From NCBI GenBank assembly GCA_021162935.1, contig JAGGXR010000074.1, forward strand, positions 20,444 to 84,443: DNA of 64,000 bases. Reading direction: 5' to 3'. The translations under genes were made by a program, and so were the position numbers. The notes under the pieces are model-generated. The model had not been told where the DNA came from. It saw nothing but the letters and a program-made list of their open reading frames with translations, and did not search any database. Positions 60,595-64,000 of this stretch are shown piece after piece. The stretch is from Deltaproteobacteria bacterium (GTDB lineage: Bacteria > Myxococcota_A > Polyangia > HGW-17 > SLPX01). Numbering within the stretch: the stretch's first letter is position 1; every line of letters begins with the position of its first letter.

Positions 60595-61494
60595 TCATCG
60601 ACTGGCGGCTCCATCGGTCGCCCGCCGTAGCAGGGCGACATACGAGCCACGCGGGACCCCAATCAGATCCGCATTCACCTGACATTTGGCCTTGAGCAGG
60701 AACAGGATGTCCGGGGTTTCCGTGTCGCGCAGGGTTTCATAGTTCGCCATGCCCTTCGACAGGATGAGCCCCGCCTCCATCAAACGATTCCAAAACTCCA
60801 GTGCACATTGCTCCCGGTCCGTGCCCACCGCGTCCGTGCCGTTGTCGAGCACCTCGAAACCATCGGGATGCAAGCCCGCCCCCGCCAGATCGGCCAAGGT
60901 ACAGTCGTTTTGAACTGGTCCTCCCTTTACCGCATAAACGACCTTGGCGCCAGTCTGAGCCAGAAACCGCGCCAGGGGCCAGTCGAAGAACGCCTCGGAC
61001 GCATTGTCCGTCAGGAAAAACACCTCCTTGCCCGCCCTGTTGACTGCTTCGAGCGCCTCACGAAAGGCAGGCCGGTCATCCACAACAAATTCCACTGGGG
61101 CTACCAGTTCCTGAGCAACCTCCTTGGGATCCAAGAAGTAGTCCACCGAATTTCCCGCCACGGACAGTTCCATGAGCCGATCGAAATCACGCTCCACCAC
61201 GATCTGCGCCATGGCCCTACGCGCCGAAAAGATCTCCTGCTCCTTGCGCCCGGCAAAGGGGTCGGCACAATGGGTCACCTCCTTGATCACCCGGCCGAAA
61301 ACCGTGGCGACCCGGGCCGGCACCACGCCCGGACCAAACATCCGATCAATGACCTCCTCGGAGGCCTCGACCGCCTGCTGTCGCAGCACGGGGTCCTCGG
61401 TCGCCCCCTCTGCCATCTGACGCACTAGGGACATGAGACAGGGCCTGCACACATCGACCGAATCATAAGGGGAAACGAATGCTGATTGCTTCAT
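60595..61494 (-). CDS. DUF89 family damage-control phosphatase-like protein
   Basis: 299 residues from ATG 61494 (AAGGAG seven bases upstream). Family marks: an N-terminal CxxC (DVCRPCLMSL), THCADPFAGRKEQE, FLTDNASEAFFDWPL (metal-binding Asp and Asn), YAVKGGPVQNDCT, ILSKGMANYETL and LLKAKCQ. DUF89 enzymes are metal-dependent phosphatases proposed to remove damaged or excess sugar phosphates and similar metabolites. This is the CxxC-type bacterial/archaeal subgroup. The ATG overlaps the uvrC stop (TGATG), so it is translated with uvrC, a pairing that suggests a house-cleaning theme only loosely. Confidence 0.88.
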   Translation of the reverse strand: MKQSAFVSPYDSVDVCRPCLMSLVRQMAEGATEDPVLRQQAVEASEEVIDRMFGPGVVPARVATVFGRVIKEVTHCADPFAGRKEQEIFSARRAMAQIVVERDFDRLMELSVAGNSVDYFLDPKEVAQELVAPVEFVVDDRPAFREALEAVNRAGKEVFFLTDNASEAFFDWPLARFLAQTGAKVVYAVKGGPVQNDCTLADLAGAGLHPDGFEVLDNGTDAVGTDREQCALEFWNRLMEAGLILSKGMANYETLRDTETPDILFLLKAKCQVNADLIGVPRGSYVALLRRATDGAASR

Positions 61495-64000
61495 CAAGAT
61501 GCTCCTTTCGGGTCATCGACATCTTCGCTATTCAGGTCATTGAGGCCTGGGTCACTCTGGTCATCGACGACCCGGTCGTTCGGGTCATTCACGTCTGTTC
61601 CATCAAATTCGGATCCCAGGACACGACGCAGATCCGCTGCCACGGCACCAGGAATCCCACAAGACCGAAGGTCCTCGTCCGACGCGTCCCGGATGCTTTC
61701 TGTGGAGCCGAACCGGGTCAGTAAATTCTTGCGGCGCTTTGGGCCGACGCCTGGCACCGTATCCAACACAGACCGCAGAGACACCTTCTGCCTCGCTTTG
61801 CGGTGATGCGAGATGGCGAATCGGTGGGCCTCGTCGCGGATGTGCGCCAAGAGCATGAGTTCGGGCCCACGAACCGAAATCGGGTCCTTGACGCCGGGAA
61901 GATAGAGGTGATCACTGGGCAGGTTGGCGAGGATGTCTTCGTCTTCGTCTTCGTCGCCGTCCTCGGCCGCCGTCTCTGCAGCCTGCAGCGTCGATGCGTC
62001 CAGGGCCTGTGCATCGACGTCACCCACCCCCTGCATCTGCAAGTCATCTACCTCCCACGGTACAGCCTCGTCTGTCACCTGCTCGGCAGCCTCGTCTGTC
62101 ACCAGCTCAGCAGCCTCGTCTGTCACCTGCTCGGCAGCCTCGTCTGTCACCTGAGCGGCAGTCTCGTCTGTCACCAGCTCAGCAGCCTCGTCTGTCACCT
62201 GAGCGGCAACCTCGTCTCTGACATCCGAAGCTGCTTCCCCGGCTCGTCGGCGCGCCAGTCGGGCCGCGATCTCGGCCCGCCGTGCCAGATCCGGAGGCGG
62301 CCCCTTTGCAATGGCCACGACCCGCAGACCGCCTGGCCCCACTGAAACACCCAACTCATCCAAAACCGCAAGGGCGACCTGAAGCTGGCCCTTGCCCCCA
62401 TCCAGCACAAGCAGGTCGGGCATGGGCCAGTCTGCTGATTCGCGGACCGTTCCATTGGAAGACGCGATCGCACCTCCCAACGAATGGCGAAACCGCCTGG
62501 CCAAAACCTCGTGCATGGCCAGGTAGTCGTCCGGATGGTCCAGGTCGTCCAATCGAAAGATCCGATACTCCTGCTTGGCGGGCCGTCCCTGGACGAACAC
62601 GGACATGGAGGCTCGCGTCTGATGACCCTGGAGGTGAGAAATATCGAAGCACTCCATCCGAACGGGCGCGGCGCCCAGACGGAGTCTGCGGGCCAAACCA
62701 TCGATTAGGTCCACCGAATCCGGACCTTCGACTCTGCGCTGCAACGCCTCTTCGGCGTTGCGGCCCGCCAGTTCCAACAACCTGCGACGACTGCCCCGCC
62801 TAGGGCGACGCAGGCCGACGCGGCCGCCTCTGGTCTGGGTGAGCACCTCGGCAACGGCAGCCGCTCCATCCAGATCCAGAGGGATAAAGACCTCTTGGGG
62901 TGGCAACCGACCCGACGTGTAGTAGAGGCCCAAAAACGAGGTGAGCACATCTCGATCTTCGACCCGCTGCCGGTGCAGGTCGAACAGACGTCTACCAACC
63001 AAGACGCCGGCACGAATCTCCAGGATACAAACCTCGACCCTGGTGCCCTGCCTGGCCATGCCGATGACGTCCTGGTCCACGCGCCGCGGGGTCACCACGT
63101 CCTGGGACTGACCCGTTCGCGCTATAGACTGGATGAGATCGCGATAGGCCGCCGCCCGCTCGAACTGCATGTCCTCGGCGGCGTCGGCCATCTTCTTCTC
63201 CAGCTTGCGAACCAGATCGGTCGCCCGGCCTGACAGGAGCAGGAGCGCATCGTCCATGCGGTCGCGATAGTCGGCCTGGTCCACCTGTTCACAGCAAGGA
63301 GCTGGATAGGGAATCATCTGGCCATGGAGGCAGGGGCGCGTCTGCTTCGCCATGACCCGGTCCGAACAGATCCGCAGGCCGAAGTGACGGCTCGCGAAAC
63401 GAATGGCGGATCGAGCCGACCGGGCGCTCGTGAAGGGCCCCAGGTATCGTGCTCCGTCGTCGGCCATGCGGCGCACCACTTCAAGCCTTGGGAAGGGATG
63501 TTTGCGGTCCACGCGCACGAGCACGTAGTTCTTGTCGTCGCGAAGCTGGATGTTGTATCTGGGCCTGTGCCGCTTGATCAGGGTGCACTCCAGGAGGAGC
63601 GCCTCCTTCTCGTTCGAAGTCACCACGAATTCGACCGAACCCAGGATGCGACTGAGCAGACGCACGAACTGCCTCGTATCCCCGTGCTCAACGAAGTACG
63701 AACGAACCCTGGCCCGCAGATCCCGAGCCTTGCCCACGTAAATGAGATTGTCTGAAAGATCCTTGAACAGGTACACGCCCGGCGCCTTGGGCAGACGGGC
63801 GACCTCCTGGCGTAGCCGCGCCATGCGGCCCCGGACCGGCGCATCCCTCGATCCGCCCTTCGCCCCAGCCTTCGACCCAGCCTTGGCACCACCCTTGGCC
63901 CCAGCCTTGGAACCAGCCTTCGACCCAGCCTTGGAACCAGTCTTCGACCCAGCCTTGGATCCGCCCTTCGCCCCAGCCTTGGAACCAGTCTTCGACCCAG
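61494..64000 (-). CDS. uvrC: UvrABC system protein C, with repeat insertion, open to the window edge
   Basis: The nuclease subunit of nucleotide excision repair. From ATG 63824 there are 776 residues: GIY-YIG domain (PGVYLFKDLSDNLIYVGKAR), UVR motif (VRKLEKKMADAAEDMQFERA), RNase H-like endonuclease (MECFDISHLQGHQTRASMSV and LLVLDGGKGQLQVAL) and C-terminal helix-hairpin-helix (LDTVPGVGPKRRKNLLTRFG). A roughly 110-residue acidic insertion between the endonuclease core and IRDEAHRFAI contains six 8-residue repeats (TDEAAEQV). Upstream of 63824 the frame stays open to the window edge with Gly/Ser/Lys/Ala repeats (AGSKTGSKAG) and no start codon, so the true start may be outside the window. Confidence 0.93.
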   Translation of the reverse strand, partial: GSKTGSKAGAKGGSKAGSKTGSKAGSKAGSKAGAKGGAKAGSKAGAKGGSRDAPVRGRMARLRQEVARLPKAPGVYLFKDLSDNLIYVGKARDLRARVRSYFVEHGDTRQFVRLLSRILGSVEFVVTSNEKEALLLECTLIKRHRPRYNIQLRDDKNYVLVRVDRKHPFPRLEVVRRMADDGARYLGPFTSARSARSAIRFASRHFGLRICSDRVMAKQTRPCLHGQMIPYPAPCCEQVDQADYRDRMDDALLLLSGRATDLVRKLEKKMADAAEDMQFERAAAYRDLIQSIARTGQSQDVVTPRRVDQDVIGMARQGTRVEVCILEIRAGVLVGRRLFDLHRQRVEDRDVLTSFLGLYYTSGRLPPQEVFIPLDLDGAAAVAEVLTQTRGGRVGLRRPRRGSRRRLLELAGRNAEEALQRRVEGPDSVDLIDGLARRLRLGAAPVRMECFDISHLQGHQTRASMSVFVQGRPAKQEYRIFRLDDLDHPDDYLAMHEVLARRFRHSLGGAIASSNGTVRESADWPMPDLLVLDGGKGQLQVALAVLDELGVSVGPGGLRVVAIAKGPPPDLARRAEIAARLARRRAGEAASDVRDEVAAQVTDEAAELVTDETAAQVTDEAAEQVTDEAAELVTDEAAEQVTDEAVPWEVDDLQMQGVGDVDAQALDASTLQAAETAAEDGDEDEDEDILANLPSDHLYLPGVKDPISVRGPELMLLAHIRDEAHRFAISHHRKARQKVSLRSVLDTVPGVGPKRRKNLLTRFGSTESIRDASDEDLRSCGIPGAVAADLRRVLGSEFDGTDVNDPNDRVVDDQSDPGLNDLNSEDVDDPKGAS
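62067..62210 (-). repeat. 24-bp in-frame tandem repeat (six units) within uvrC
   Basis: Six 24-bp units, plus strand CTCGTCTGTCACCTGCTCGG type, run without interruption from 62067. Units alternate between two sequence versions, a pattern of repeated duplication of a pair. They encode the TDEAAEQV/TDEAAELV linker of UvrC. Confidence 0.9.
63825..64000 (-). repeat. Gly/Ser/Lys/Ala coding repeat at the uvrC N-terminal side
   Basis: A degenerate 12-15-bp repeat (plus strand AGCCTTGGAACCAGCCTTCG) continues to the edge of the window, in frame with uvrC. It codes for a lysine-rich, histone H1-like tail (GSKAGSKTG). There is no stop codon between it and the GIY-YIG domain. Confidence 0.8.

Noticed and set aside
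62067..62210. CRISPR-like regular repeats
   Set aside because: The units are contiguous without spacers, 24 bp long and in frame within uvrC.

Overview
The window looks like a chromosomal segment of a GC-rich deltaproteobacterium-like organism, most likely Myxococcota or a relative such as Bradymonadia. The grounds are many secreted cysteine-rich lipoproteins with the CGDG...CDDGN (DUF4215/Myxococcus-type) repeat, a CFI-box C-terminal sorting-like domain next to a myxobacterial-type outer-membrane beta-barrel gene, FHA-GGDEF and NtrB/NtrY-type kinases, and Gram-negative envelope genes (Omp85, lipoproteins). This placement is inference from gene content. No rRNA, tRNA, CRISPR array or intact transposase was recognised.

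Region by region. 1-108 is the tail of a family 2 glycosyltransferase. 0.5-11.5 kb is a moxR - DUF58 - transglutaminase (TgpA-like) set interrupted by a large secreted protein (possible TULIP fold), a pilin-like lipoprotein and two tandem serpin lipoproteins that share a recently homogenised 175-bp block. 11.5-15.1 kb holds two minus-strand surface lipoproteins (EGF plus beta-helix; CBM9-like) and a decayed IS91-type transposase. 15.2-19.6 kb is a tightly packed run: CFI-box protein, outer-membrane barrel, truA and a membrane protein. Its end overlaps antisense with a CapA-like gene. 21.2-26.6 kb encodes a 1426-residue double activase/dehydratase-like protein and an M19 dipeptidase. 26.5-29.4 kb is a minus operon of two zinc-ribbon membrane proteins and a glycosyltransferase. 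29.7-35.7 kb is an orphan oligopeptide-type binding lipoprotein followed by two histidine kinases. 35.9-41.3 kb (minus) carries alanine racemase, a Cys-rich lipoprotein, a zinc-ribbon membrane protein and a dynamin-like GTPase. 41.7-47.7 kb has an FHA-GGDEF cyclase, a minus operon (PAS kinase-like protein, SDR epimerase, acyltransferase) and a DASS transporter. 48-53.6 kb has an aldehyde dehydrogenase and an Omp85 - DUF4390 - NtrY operon. 53.7-58 kb (minus) has another orphan binding protein carrying an in-frame repeat insertion, and two lipoproteins. 58.2-64 kb (minus) has a sugar nucleotidyltransferase, a secreted FAM20/HipA-like kinase candidate, a DUF89 phosphatase and uvrC, which is open to the window edge.

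Two themes run through the window. The first is a dispersed 164-bp element with terminal inverted repeats and flanking TA (35714, 47824 and 54119, plus a left-end fragment at 42556). It sits at gene 3' ends, where its termini supply stop codons, and once lies in frame inside a coding sequence. The second is the frequency of short tandem repeats whose period is a multiple of three inside or beside coding sequences (moxR, DUF58 leader, EGF lipoprotein, CFI-box gene, uvrC).
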